Made by a program: the position numbers and the translations under genes. DNA of 64,000 nucleotides from Lepisosteus oculatus (lineage: Eukaryota; Chordata; Actinopteri; Semionotiformes; Lepisosteidae): contig NC_090700.1 in the NCBI RefSeq assembly GCF_040954835.1, forward strand, positions 16,287,501-16,351,500. The letters run 5' to 3'. Below, one piece after another: positions 1 to 13,300 of this stretch (position 1 is its first letter; each line of letters starts with the position of its first letter). Below the pieces are notes generated by a model that was not told the DNA's origin, searched no databases, and saw only the letters and a program-made list of their open reading frames with translations.

Positions 1-3000
1 AGTATACAGTACATACAGTAAAGTGCACAAAATGTAAATTCAGTAATGTCACTCCCCTGTCTTATCATACAGTATGAGTCATCAAGTTGTCTGCCTCACC
101 ACATCAGCCAGTGGTTCTGTTTTCTAAATCTGTTTGCTCAGCAGGCATCCAGCAACAGCCAAGTCAAACCTTAAAAGCCTGATAACATCTGAAGTCTAAC
201 AGTGCTTATATACCAGCAAGGTTTCACTGCCTTGCACATAAAGGGACATAATTAATTCTGAAAGGAAACCAAATATTAGTTGTGCAAAGCCGATTTCTCT
301 CCAGTGTTTGACCTGGTGCAGTGTTTCTACAGAAATTCCCTTTTACAATAAAATTCAGATACAGAGACTTCCAATTCTCATCATCTCTTCTCAACCTCCT
401 TAATCTTTATCTCTGCAGATCTCCAAATCGACATGTTGTCTGAGGGTCTATGATTCTCACTCTTAACACCAATACACATTTTTGTTACAGGAAAATGTTT
501 TGTACCTATTTGAGAAAAGGCTGAGTATATTTGGACAGTTAAGGAAAGTTTTCACTCGGTGATCTATATGGTATTTGTTTCCTAAAGACTATGAATTGAG
601 ACAGCGATGTATATATATATACAGAGAGAGATTTTCCATCTTGTTCAAACTGTAAAAAGCAAAATGTTTACAACCGTCCAGTAGCTATCTGTTAAGATCT
701 GTTATCATTTAAATGCAGAAATGCCTAAGTAAAATTTCCCTCTAGACAGCATTCTCTGACACATTATTTTGTTTTATTAGGATTATTCAATCTGTCACTT
801 AAAACTAGTCATTGTACATGAATATAATTATTTACCAGGACCATTTATTATTATATAAAAAAATACCTGTATACAGCTCCTGTCACAAATAAAAATATAG
901 ATCATACTCTTTGCAAACCATTCTATGAACAATATCGCTCAATAAATTTAAACGTTTGGTTAACATTCCTTATTTACTGCTATCTTTTGCAGGGAGAGTG
1001 TGAATCTAAGTATAAAACAACCTTTTTTATTATTAACTGCAAGTATACTGTACAAAACAGTATAATATGCAGAACTTTAGTCTGTGTTCTAAAAATAAAT
1101 GTATCCTCTTTATTATTTTGTACAAATCATTATAAAATCCATTGTTCACTACTTTTATATTTCTGGTCTAAAAGCTGGGTTGTAAATTATTAATTTTGTA
1201 CTTACTCATTTCTACTCACTTAAATAGGTACATAAAATATAAAAGATAACTCATTACTTGTTTATATAAACTGAAATGAATTTTATGAAACATGCCGATA
1301 ACCCTGACCTAACATGTTGGTTTGTATATTTGATCAATTTCACCAATTTTACGTATTTTACTTCTTTGTATTTTCATTTACAAAGTCCCAATGGCTAAAA
1401 TAATCCCCTGAGTAACCACTTTTATTCCTGTTTGTATATAGAGTTCAACTGAATTTTAAGAGTTGCAACACATCTAGATGCACTGAACACATTTATTGCA
1501 GCAGAGGAAGTTTCTTCCCATGTGTACTTGCCTTACATGAGCAGTGGAACAGTGGAAATATGGGAATGAATGACTATAATCTCGGGTGCAGAGGAGAGAG
1601 AAAGGTGATTGAAATCTAGTGACATGCTTCAAATGCTGCCAACAAAGCTGTCCAGAAACAAGCCAAAGGCTATTGCCACAGGTTAGACTAAAATATTTTG
1701 GAGATGAAGGTTGAAGTTAATGGAATACTTCTTGTCCCACTTTTCTTGTTAGGAATAGTTTCATAAAGTAAAATATGTCAGATAAAAATGGGATTGGGAG
1801 GAATGCAGGAAGTGTGTTTTTCTGGTCCACTTTTAAGACCAAAACACCTCCTTTACAATGAGCTTTTCCCAACTGTGTAAGTGTTGCCCTTCCTATTGAT
1901 TTTCATACCTGCACAGTATCAGGTTGAGAATCAAGTCCTCTGACTACAGTCTGGCAGGGTTCTTGAGATTTCTTTAAATTACCATTACTGTATATAAACC
2001 ATGGAGAAGTGATTAATTGACTCCATTTAACAATATCTGAATCAATTTAAATCATCTTCCACATGCAAATAATTTTACAACTAAAGAGAAAACTTTGTGG
2101 ACAGCCGAGCCCAAGGACAAGAGTTAAGAAACAATATTTCACTATTCAATTTGGTGTACAGCAGCTTTTCTAAAAACACAGGACTATTATTAAAAGATAA
2201 ACAGATACCGTATACAGATATAAATATACAGGAAAAAGCCAGAGCTAATAAGCAATGTGGTTAACAGACACCAAAACCGAAAAAAATAAAGAACTTTACA
2301 GAGCTAATGATCCACAGTCTATATTTGAATCTCAGCTATGAACGTAGTGAAAAATGTATAAAAATAAAATGGACAATTAAACTGTTTAAACATCCTTAAG
2401 AGACCTTGCCTGGTTAGATATGGGAAGCCATTCCAGAAATGGGTACAACAAAAGAAACTATAGCCACAGCCAAAACAATGATTTAATACAATTACAGGTT
2501 GGAGAATGACAAATAGCAAATGGAGATTACCTCAAGGAAGTACAGTATACCTTGTGAGAGCGAGAACAGAACAGGCTTTAAGTCTTTGAAAATAACAGGG
2601 TTGTTAGGGCTAATAGAAAGCAAGGCAAACTGATCATAAAGGGACTCTAGAGAATCACAGGTGCGTAAGAAAACAAAATGCCTTTTAAAGGGTGGATGTT
2701 TAGGTGCCGCAAGAGGTTGACACACTGATGCTTGTAGGCTTTCACCTGGGGTTGCCCGGGTTACAAGCACTCTGCTTAAAAATTATTTATGAATAATAGC
2801 TTACAGCCACATCCCCACACAGATGCCAAGCCTTTACAAACTCTAAAGGAAGGCCCTTGTTAACTAGGCCACAGCCTCATAGTAAAATGAAATAACTAAA
2901 AATAAAACGTACCTCTCTATGACAGTGTGGAACACTAATGTCCTCACCTCATTCTGTTGAAATCTCCATCTAAACGGCTTAATATACAGTACATCAGCAT

Positions 3001-3479
3001 CCAGTCTTTCTCATTACCACTTCTTTATAATGCAGACTCCAAAGCCACCCCCATGATCCTGCCAGCCCCAGACCTCTCCGTTAGAGCCTTTTGATGAGGC
3101 ATTACACAGCTCAGGGAAGCTCCCCTGCCCAGGACTGCAGTGGGCGGCTCTTTCCAAAAGCAGCCTGCTCACAAGCTCAGAAAACAGCTGGCTGATCCAT
3201 GCCCTGACATTACAGACACAGCCAGCACCGTCGAACCATTAGCTGGGAGAAAATGAGAAAACCTTAAAATGGCACTCCCGAATTCTTCCTGCCCTCCTTA
3301 AGATTCAACCAGCAGATAAAAAAAATAACAGGACTGGAATTAAACATGACATCTCCATATTGTAAAGCACAAAACAAGACCTAAAATTAACCTGTCTCAC
3401 TAGACGATTGCCTAAGATCAAGCCTCAGCAAAGAGGAACAGTAACAATGGCATTCCTTTCCAGCTCCAGTCACAGCCCA
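1..3479. other. Non-coding stretch, no gene recognised
   Basis: AT-rich DNA with stop codons in all frames and no exon I can tie to a protein family. It contains scattered TACAGTA/TACTGTA heptamers (for example at the very start and near 2540 and 2985). If the gene order ARFIP-FHDC-TRIM holds, this would be the first intron or upstream region of a trim3/trim2 gene on the minus strand, but no TRIM coding exon is visible here. Confidence 0.5.
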
Positions 3480-3623
3480 GTGCTCTCACTGAACGCACAA
3501 TCACAGAGGCAGCACACACACACACAAACACGCGGCCATGTAGCAGCATGGTAAAGAGATTTTTTCACAGCCACACCAAGGCACATAGACACACAGCAGC
3601 TCGTCAGGAAAAACAACACTTAC

Positions 3624-3900
3624 AGCAGGCAAGGACTGGGATCAGGCAGCCCCCATTGTTGTTTCCTGTCAGCAGATTACAGGGCCCAGGCAGTGACTAA
3701 GGAACACTGCAGCTCCCTTTCACTACCCACACCCCCTAGCCGTCAGCTATCTCCCCCCCATACACACACCCCAGCCCCCCTCCTTCCTAACACTGCTTCA
3801 CACTCTGAATGAGAACAGCTGAGCAGTGACGTCAGGCTGCACCAGGCAGGACCCCGGCTGACAGGCTCCGCCTTCTGGGCTGCCTGTTTGTTTGTGCTGC
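3624..3900 (-). promoter_or_regulatory. Candidate promoter and 5' non-coding exon (minus strand)
   Basis: This is a GC-richer island in AT-rich surroundings. Read on the minus strand it contains a complete cAMP-response element at 3827-3834 and ends in a good splice donor (GCT|GTAAGTG, exon end at 3624). A short upstream reading frame (ATG GGG GCT GCC TGA) lies shortly before the donor. The position, downstream of fhdc on the same strand, would suit a 5' non-coding exon of the expected trim3/trim2 gene. This is inference: no coding exon of such a gene is in the window and no transcript can be checked. Confidence 0.3.
3827..3834. promoter_or_regulatory. Full palindromic CRE (TGACGTCA)
   Basis: A perfect 8-bp TGACGTCA, the consensus site for CREB/ATF factors, sits inside the GC-rich island. 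Such sites are usually active only near transcription starts, which adds some weight to the promoter call. The site is seen directly; its function is inferred. Confidence 0.45.
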
Positions 3901-3980
3901 TTTTCTAAATGTCTCAGTCACTCCCACAACTCCTCCCCCTTTCCCTGCTACAATAGGCGGCCTGAAAATCAGATCCTGCT

Positions 3981-6900
3981 TCTAAAACATGGTGTGCCTC
4001 AGCTCTCTTATCTCACTGGAAAATAATGCAATGCTGTTCTGCTCTGAGGAAGGCTGACAGAAAACAAGGCTCACTTGGCATGTTCAAATCACAGACCCCT
4101 CCCATACTCAGAGGACCTTTTCCTTTAAGCAGCTGGTGCTTTTGCCTTTACTTGTAGCAGATTTAATGCTCAATTCAACCATAAACTAAACATACATGTG
4201 TAGAAAACAAACCAGAGTAATTAAAATTAAATGTTAGATAATGGAAACTCATTATTTCAATGCAGCAGAAATTAATAAGGGTCATCTCATGCTTGAAATC
4301 AGACCATCTTATATCATGGATAAAAGGCCAATCCTGAAAACCTTTACTCTGAAATGTAGAAGACAAATTTACAATCTCCAAAAATTGAGGTTTCTTTTTA
4401 TGTGAAACGTGAAAATGAAGGAACTGACATTGTTAAATTGGAACCAGAATATTGTTTCACAAAGACTTGCTTGGATGAATAACATCCAAGAAGTTATAAT
4501 ATAGATATAATACTGGTAATTAAGTCAGCAAAATGAACATTTATTTCTGATATTTAGGACTCAGAATTCCCAAGTTTATTTTAATACCTGCTTAAAAATG
4601 AAGTAAAGGGACAGCTATCTTTTTATTAATTTTCATTTTAAGACAGGCTTTTGCTTTGAGTTTCAAGAGATTTTTAAAGATACATTTAAAAAATGGTATT
4701 ATTAGATGAGGACTGTATTATAATTTAACATTAACACTCAGCTGATCTTACAGGAATTATAACAGACATCATAAAGAGGTCAAATCCATCAATCTCTTCA
4801 TTGTCTGCTTTTTGAAATTTGAATTTCACTGAGGACATTCCACTTTTAAGAGACCAAACTGCCTGCAGGACAGAAAAAAAAATACAAGAAATTTGTTGAA
4901 CTCTATAGGAAATATAAAAACAGATTTTGAGAAACTAATGGTTGTCCGTTAATGAATATCAAAGAAACTTTTGGTCAAAATAAAGGTATACTATCAAAGG
5001 TGTAACATACAAATATTGGGTGTACTTGTAATATTCACATCTGTTAATCCCTCACCAATCAAATAAGCTTGATAAGTTAATATTACCCCAAAGCTTTTTT
5101 TAACTGCCAAGTAATGTGGGTTCCAAACAAGGCACGTTAAACAATGAAATCAGTTTGGCAGAGCTCATGGATACTAGTTCACATCGCATAGAGCATTGAA
5201 CAAAACTCACAATAATTAATAGCAAAGACTATTGGGTCCATATTTTCAGTAACAAGTGATAATGTAATTCAACATCCATAGCTACAGCTTGCACAGAAAC
5301 AACAGAATTGCTAAATTGATTCTTTAATTTTTCCTCTCCAGGTATAGTAAGTAGAATCAAGGTGCTTCATGCTCCTTTTGCATTGTTTCAGATCTTGAAA
5401 TCTGTATCTACAAGCTTCATACGAGAATGAGCAAGCACCCCTCTGTGAAATGCTCACAAGCCTTGAAATCATCTTAAAAAGACACATTCTCTCTTTCAGC
5501 ACTGGATGTCTTGGCCAAGAGCTTGGATTACAATACAATTGAAACTAATGGAATCGCTTAAATAACAGTGCCATGACAGTTGTGTTCATCACAAAAGTAC
5601 TGTGAACAGGAAAAATAAATAAACCATGCATTATTTCTGACATAAAAATGCTTACTGTATATGATTAGGTACAAATCTGTTGTGCTGTTTTTTTTTTTAA
5701 CAGATTCAATTACACGGATAATTTAACATTTACATATAGATTAGTTACTTTAACTGTGGTATCTCTTAAACATTGGAATAACAAATTAATACAGATCTGA
5801 GAAAAGTTTTGTAAATAAGTGAATAATTAGATCATTAACAATGTATTTCTATTCAACAATTGTTTAAGTACTATACTGTATATTCTTCTTTAGAGAGGAA
5901 AATGAAATGTCTTTGGTTAAATACCTAGCATGATATGAAGGAGGATAAAATAAATATTTAGTGTCTGTGTACGCACTGGGTGGTAGAAAACTAAGCCAAA
6001 ACTACTGTGTTTAAATGTTGGCATAGCTAATAGATAAGGCCATCACCATATTAAATAATAAAATGAGTAAGGAAATTTGGAAAGCTAAGCAACATGTTTA
6101 ACAAAGTAAGTGAATATGATACAGAGGAGCCATCATCCGTCTGATAAACATTCCGATTCAAAATATTTTGGGTGTTTTTTTTCTCCAGATTCCATCTGCA
6201 TAGAATCAGAATCCTAGCAGGAGAAAATTAAATCCAAAAAGCAGTCTGACTTTTCAAGAAAATTTGTGAGGTTCATCTAGAGGGATTCTAGGTGGAAAGG
6301 ATAACCATATTTCCCAAATATGAGAATGAAAGACTAGATTTTATTTGCTGGCCAGAAGAATGGGAAGTGGATCTCCATAAAAAAAATTGAGGGGCCAGGG
6401 GAAGAGTTGTATTTCTTCCCCGTCACATTTTTTGCAATTTCCTTGGCATGGGCCTCACCAATTTCTCAATAGGGGACAAATGCCTAATATGCTTCCGAAA
6501 ACTGAGGATTCCCAGGACAGAACTTCAATACAGTACTCTCCTGTGATTTATGGGATGTCTGCTCACCCTATGTATGGAACACTCTTGCATTCAGTGCAAA
6601 CGTTTCCAGTCCGTGTTCAATCAAGATGCAGAGTTTCTAAATGATAATCATAGTGGCCTATATTGGAAATGTGTTTATGTTGCTGAGGATAAACAAAAGA
6701 TACAAGTCTCCAACATGTACAGCCTATAAATCAATCTACTTATCACTGTTAAAAGTTCAAGAACCACCTTAAATTTAAGTGTCAGCATAAAATGGGAAAT
6801 TAACATTTTGTTGAAGTATGCTGGATATGGAGAACTCAAGACTTCATTTTTTATAATTCAATACCAGAATGATGAGGAAAGTTAAATAATGCCTTTTTGC

Positions 6901-7340
6901 CAGTGGTTTTGAAACAATTACAGTATTTCAAAAAGGTTCTTCTGCACTTTAAGAAATCACTAAAAGTTAAACGTTAACTACCCTATATTCTTCTTTGTCT
7001 GTAATCCTATTAATATCATATTAAACCTATTCTGGTTTCAGGTTTCTGCTGTCCTGGTTAATCTTATCCTAACTTTTTTTTTTAGCAAATCAGCAGGTTT
7101 TATTTGCTTTGAAACCCAAATGTAATAGAACTAAATCAAATCTTTTCCATTACCATTAATTTTTTATTAAGACAAATTTCCTAACTTTTTACAAGCTTCA
7201 TACTTGAATTGCCAGAGTTGATGTAGGGCTCCAGGTTCTGACTCATTATTCTGCAGTTTGTCTTCAAGTGCTTAATCACAGAATGAGCTACAGTACAGTA
7301 TATGCCTTCAGGCTCCCAGTAAAACCACATGGGTATACAG
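3981..7340. other. Non-coding stretch, no gene recognised
   Basis: AT-rich DNA. The short open frames here (up to 85 codons) lack splice context and resemble no family I know. No tRNA, inverted-repeat element or tandem array was seen. Confidence 0.5.
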
Positions 7341-7374
7341 TGTGTATATATATATACACACACGCGCACGCACA
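7341..7374. repeat. Alternating purine-pyrimidine palindrome
   Basis: Positions 7341-7360 form a perfect 20-bp palindrome (a TG/TA run meeting its complement). It is followed without a break by an alternating CA/CG run to about 7374. Alternating purine-pyrimidine DNA of this kind can adopt Z-DNA or a cruciform; here it is most simply a TG/TA microsatellite. Confidence 0.6.
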
Positions 7375-10300
7375 CTACTCAATATAATAATAGATTGCAG
7401 GACATTAAATTAAATTTTATTTAAAAAATATAAATGTACTGCAGGCCTTCATGTCCTAGCCTGTAACAGGATCTATAAAGAACATATTGATAAACAAAGG
7501 CAGTATAGCACTCAGGTCAAAACATACATGTCAACAAACAAATTTAAAGAAATTGTAAACAAGCTTAATTTTCAGCACAAAACAGTTTAAAGTAACAAAA
7601 TCAGTACTGGGGATATTCTCCCTGAGCATTAACAAAATCCTGGCAGATTGGAGAGAGGAACTCTTCCTATTGCAGCTTCAGTCATATAGCAAAGTTTGGC
7701 CAGTTACAATTGTCGCTGGTTGATATCCTTTTGGACTCACATCCAAGACTTCAAACCTGAAGATTAGTTTTTGAAGTTGTGCCGTTGAAAACCTTGCACT
7801 GTGGGATCTCGCACTGTCTTGCTAAAAAATGTTTCCAGTTTGCAAGAATGAAATGTAGCAGTAATGTTGCCCTCATCCACATAAAAGGCATTTTTTGTGT
7901 TAAAGGAGATTCCCTTTCTCATCATAAAACTCTTAATGATTCAGCAGATGAATCAAATACTTTAGATGCAATTGTCCTGAACTACTGTGGCAACAATCCG
8001 TTTTCTCATTTGCTGGCTTCTCTGGATGAATCTGCAGACTATTGAGGCAGAACTTCTTATTTGCCATACATTTTCTATCACAGATTTGACTACCTTCAAT
8101 CATGCCAGTACCAACTAGACATTTACCATTGCTCAAGCTGGGCATACTCATAATAGTGTGCTGTTGTTTCCTTAATTATATCATGTATTTTATATCATGA
8201 TTATTAATATTGATTCTATATCAAATATATTTGGTCATTTTAATTTAATGCAAACACACAACAATGAGTGCCTTCACCTTATTAAGTCACATGGTTTTGA
8301 CTATTATGTGCTCACTTTAAAATGTAGTGTCAGGCCCAATCAGCAGAAGCTAAAACTCACGACTATTATACACAATGTAAATGCAAATTTGTTTACAAAA
8401 ATATTATTATTCCAATTTATAAATTGACAAACTCAAACATCATATTCTGATGAGGTTCACATTTAGAAAGCTTTTTAGAGAAGGTAATGTATTTGGAAAC
8501 ATCTGATACACAAAGTGCTGTACCTGTGCCTATTCAAAAATACATTTTTGTATATACATTTTTTATATATTTATCAATTTTAAAGCGCTGTTTAGTCAGA
8601 AATAACAGGATGTAAGGTGCATAATGCCGGTGGAAACAGTACCCTTGATTAGGGCGTATTGAAGAAACAAGTTAAATAAAAACAAGCAAGCTGATCACTG
8701 AAATCATCAATGCCTTGAAAGAGCTCAGCTGCTATTAAAACCAGCAGACACATTGTTCCTCCAGGAACTACTGGCCTAGAGGGATATTGGGATAATTAAA
8801 TTAAGACACCAATGGAAGTGCATCAACATTACACAATGCTTCATCTGCAACCTGGTGTAACAACAATTTACTTCCCCTGTTTATTTCTTGGCTAATCACA
8901 TTAATATTTTTTTTTCTGAAGCAGCTGTTACGTGAAATCATTGTTTAACCACACAATGAAAAATTCAAACTGAAACAACAGGGGTCATATAAGTGGATTA
9001 AATCCAACACTTTCAGCATTCCACATTACTCTACAAACCTGAGGTTAAGGATACTTGGACTCACATCCAAGACTACAAACCCTAATAGGTCATTAGTACT
9101 CAATACTTGTACTGGATAGCTCAAATCCACCAGGTTTTATACTGTGAATGTTTTCAATAAATAACTGAAGATCTATATCTAGACTGACAGGTGAAGCTAA
9201 TAACTGGTGGAATTAAATAGTTGAAAACATAGCTGGAATGAACAAATGTGAATCATGACTGGTACTCTTCAGGACCAGGCTTGGTGATCTTTGAAATGCT
9301 TAAAAACAGATTGCATTGTTTTCTTTCTTTTAAGTGAAAGGAATTCTGCCCACTCTCATATGCAACATGTCATGGTGGAATTAATTCAAGAGAAGGGCAG
9401 TGACACATTCAATGCGGGCGCTGGCTTCAGAAAAACAAAAGTATTGAAGAAACAACCTTTTTCATGAAATACTGCACTGGTATTCTTGTCATGATCATTT
9501 TAACAAGCCTAACTGCTGATCCCCCTCAATCATTAGGTAGCTTTAATGAGATCCGCCCGAGGGGTTGAAAGCACACCGGATTGTGAATGTGAAATGGAGG
9601 AGGGGGCTGATCAAGCCAAGTGGGAATGGTTAGGATAACTGCATCATTGGAAGAGTAAAAATAACCAGGAAGGTCACCAGGTCTCAGAATGCATCATTCC
9701 CTTCATTGTAAACTGCTTTGACTCCATACTGTGTAATAAGGCAAATCAGTAAAAATCATTAACCTACTGAGAATTAAAGCATATGACTAAAGCATTAAAA
9801 ATGTAAAGGGCATAAAAACAATTACTAAACAAGATTGTGGATGACTGCTTGGAATTTACCTTTAAGACCAATATTTCCAATTACTTAAGAATAATTACTT
9901 CCCCTTTATCAATGTTTAACTCTAATTTAAACATTAAAAGTCTTCACATTCATCAAATACTAAAGCACCTGTAACAGCTATCACAAAGTACTCCAGGGTG
10001 TGTCTTATAATTGCACACCTGCCTCCTAGCTGAAGGTGTTAAACCTCAGTGAATTTCATGGCCTACAAATCCCTGTGAACTGTGGGAATGTGCCAGTCTA
10101 GGGTACAGAGTTCATTTGAATGAGGGAATTAAAGAGCATACGTTGGGCCAGGAAATCCTCCTAAAAACTTTGAAACAAGTGAAAACATAACAGTTTTAGT
10201 ATATTATAGTGTTGGGGAGTCTTGTAGCTCTGCAAACGGTTTACATTCCATTATATCACAATAAAAACCTGTCATTAACTTACTTTCGTACAGTAGGTTT

Positions 10301-13300
10301 GCTTTCTACCATACTGTATTTTTTCTGTGTATTTCAAAGGCTTTGTTTTCAATGTGGTTCAGCTCACAATGTAATAACATTTTCTGAAGGGTGTTTCCTT
10401 ATTAATTGAATCTTAATCTTAATTGTAGATTAATCTTAATCTTGATGTAGGTGTGTGGGAAAAGATATAGCACTTCAGTTAATGATGAAGTTCCCAATTA
10501 CATTAAACCATTCTGGAATCCATCGGGATAAATTTGACCATCTGTTATGATTATCACTATAATTACAGTAATCTGACAGACTTTCTTGAACAAGCACAAC
10601 ATTTTGGACTGCATGGATTTTAAAACATCAGAAAAGCACAAGAAGCATAAACCATTTTAAAAGGTGGTTTGAAGCATTAACATTGTACAGCAGCAAAGGG
10701 ACAGATTGTAAATCACCTGACAGTAGTCCAACAGCTTTAAATGTTGACCCCCAAAACCCAATTGTTCTTTATGTTCAGTGTAGCCTTCATCAGTTCAGTG
10801 AAGCCATTCTAAGAATGAATGAGAACCAAAAACACAGCAACCAACAAGCCTGACCTCAGATAAAGAATGTATACACAAGTTCATGTCTTCCTAATAAAGT
10901 CAGTGAAATAAAGTTTAAAAATGCAAACATCTTAGAGACCACTAAATTGCTATTTATCATTCTAAGCTTCAAGCACAGTCACCAAAGACTATGTGAGTTT
11001 AGTATTATGCAAGAAATACTTTTACGATTGCCTTGCATTTATAAATATTTACAGGTTTAAAATGTGCTGCATGTTATTTTAGAAGTCCTTACCAAAATAA
11101 TCTGCAGTTCTAATGTTATTAGTCTTGTATTAAAAAAAAAGCTTTGCAAGTTTTCCTTGCTTCACTGTTGGTTTTATTCTCAATTTCATTATTAAAATGT
11201 GCAATACTGTTGTCCAAATCCAGGAGTTTTTTCATATTTCATTTGATTAACAAAAAGACACTTCCATGGTAACTGCAGAAAGAATGATGATTACTACAAT
11301 TTTGATTTTGAAATGAAATGGTCTTTTGGAATATGTCTAACTACTAAGATAACTGAAATATATGTTTCACTAATTAGTACAAGGTAAAAAAATAGACTAA
11401 ACTGAATGACATTTTAAGAAATGCATCTGCACTTAAAGAAAATATTTTGAGGTAAGAAAAATGTTAGGTAAAACAGGGGAAAAAATAGCAAAACATTTAC
11501 AGGACTAAGATTGACTGGAAATATACTGAAAAGAAGGTGGAATCATAAATTATGCAGATTAACACATTTAATGTTAATAGTTAAATTTTGTATTTGCATT
11601 GTAGAAACTAACTGGCTTAATCCATAGAAATGCTGAGTTAAAGTGAGTTAAAATGAGTTAAAGCTCACAGATATAACCTTGAAAATATAAGTGGTTTTAG
11701 TACTTATGCAAGTTAAATGCAATTCACAGATTGGCAAATACCGATACCATAATTTCTCTCAAAAACACATTTTATTTTTGGGTTTGAAATTGTCATCCAC
11801 TTGTGCAAACCAGTTTGTTAGAAATAGTGGATTAGCTTAAACAGAATTAAGACACACTGTACAAGGTAACTTGCTTTTCTTTTGTTACGAACTGTACCTA
11901 CAGTACTGAAAAAAAATGTTATTTCTCTCTTCTCAATTTGTCAGCAGAAACACTATCATTTTTCAATCAGTGCACTACAATATAAGGTTCCTTCCTGTAC
12001 AAAAGAAAGTTTGAAGCATTAAAAGACTTTTCTAAAGGTTTCTCAAAGATGGTAGCTCTACAGAGAGGTCTCATCTCTTTCAAGTTAGTCATATACAGCA
12101 GGCATCAGGCCAGTCTCATTCATACAGGAATGAGTTCAGCTGTATGTATAGGATGGAATTCAGTAATTTTGCATCAACAGCACACTACATTTTTGTCATT
12201 GGATTTGGACATTATAATCCAATTTTCATCAAGTCCTCCCTGAAATCTTGCACACCCTCATGATTTTATGGCACATTCCAAGCAATCCCATTTTTTAATC
12301 AAAATTAAAGGCACCCATTGGTTTACTTCACAGAAATTGTTGCTAATTGTCTAATATTGTGGCTACCTGAATCAAGAGGATTAAATAGCCTCCAGCAGAT
12401 GTTTCCTAGTGTTTATGAAGCCCATATAACCTGCAGCACCAGCTCTGAGAAACTGAGAAAATAAAACATTTTTTCATCTACCATCGCAAGATCCAGACCT
12501 ATCCAGACATACAGAATGCCCCTGGGACAGAAAACCCTATAAAATATTATTGAAATATTCCAATACTTTTTACATCAAGCTCCAAGAAAAAAATAATTAT
12601 CAAAACATGTCCACCACCTTATTTGGTTTTAGGGCATGGTGCTTGTGACCATTTGCTCTCCCTCAAAACAAGCGCTTTGCCTTCGCTTTTGCTATCCACA
12701 CTTTATGTTAATATGAACTGCTGTACTGTATGTTATTAACATATTTTTAGGCCACCATCTGTATCGGCATGCTTGCCAAGAAGAGCCATGTTGCGGCCTG
12801 CTTTATCCAATAAATAAGGAGTGATGCCCACAAGTTTACACTAAAGCCTCTTCCTGAGTGAATCTGACTACATGGTACCTGATGAGTTTTCATGGCCTCA
12901 AAGAATCAGATTTTAACTTTTAATGTGAAGCAATGTGGAAGGCTTGGGGATAAAGTAGAACATCCTGGGAGACAGCCACAGGATGTCTCTGCCTTAGTGA
13001 GTTATATTAGAATATAGCTCATATTTTGTTTTTTTTTTGTATACGTTTGTTGTTTTTAAGGTACATAGAATTGCCACTTTATCATTTGAATCCTGCAGAG
13101 GCAGAGAAATCCATTTCCCTACCATGGGATTTTGGGAACAACGTTTCTATATAAGAGGGATATGTCTACTCAAGTCGAACCATTCCTAGAAAAGCCGACA
13201 GAAAATTGACAGGACCAAACAGAAAAACAGCTAAAATATCCAACATTGTACCAAAGCAGATGAAATTAAATCATGTATGACAACCCAATACACTTCTGCC

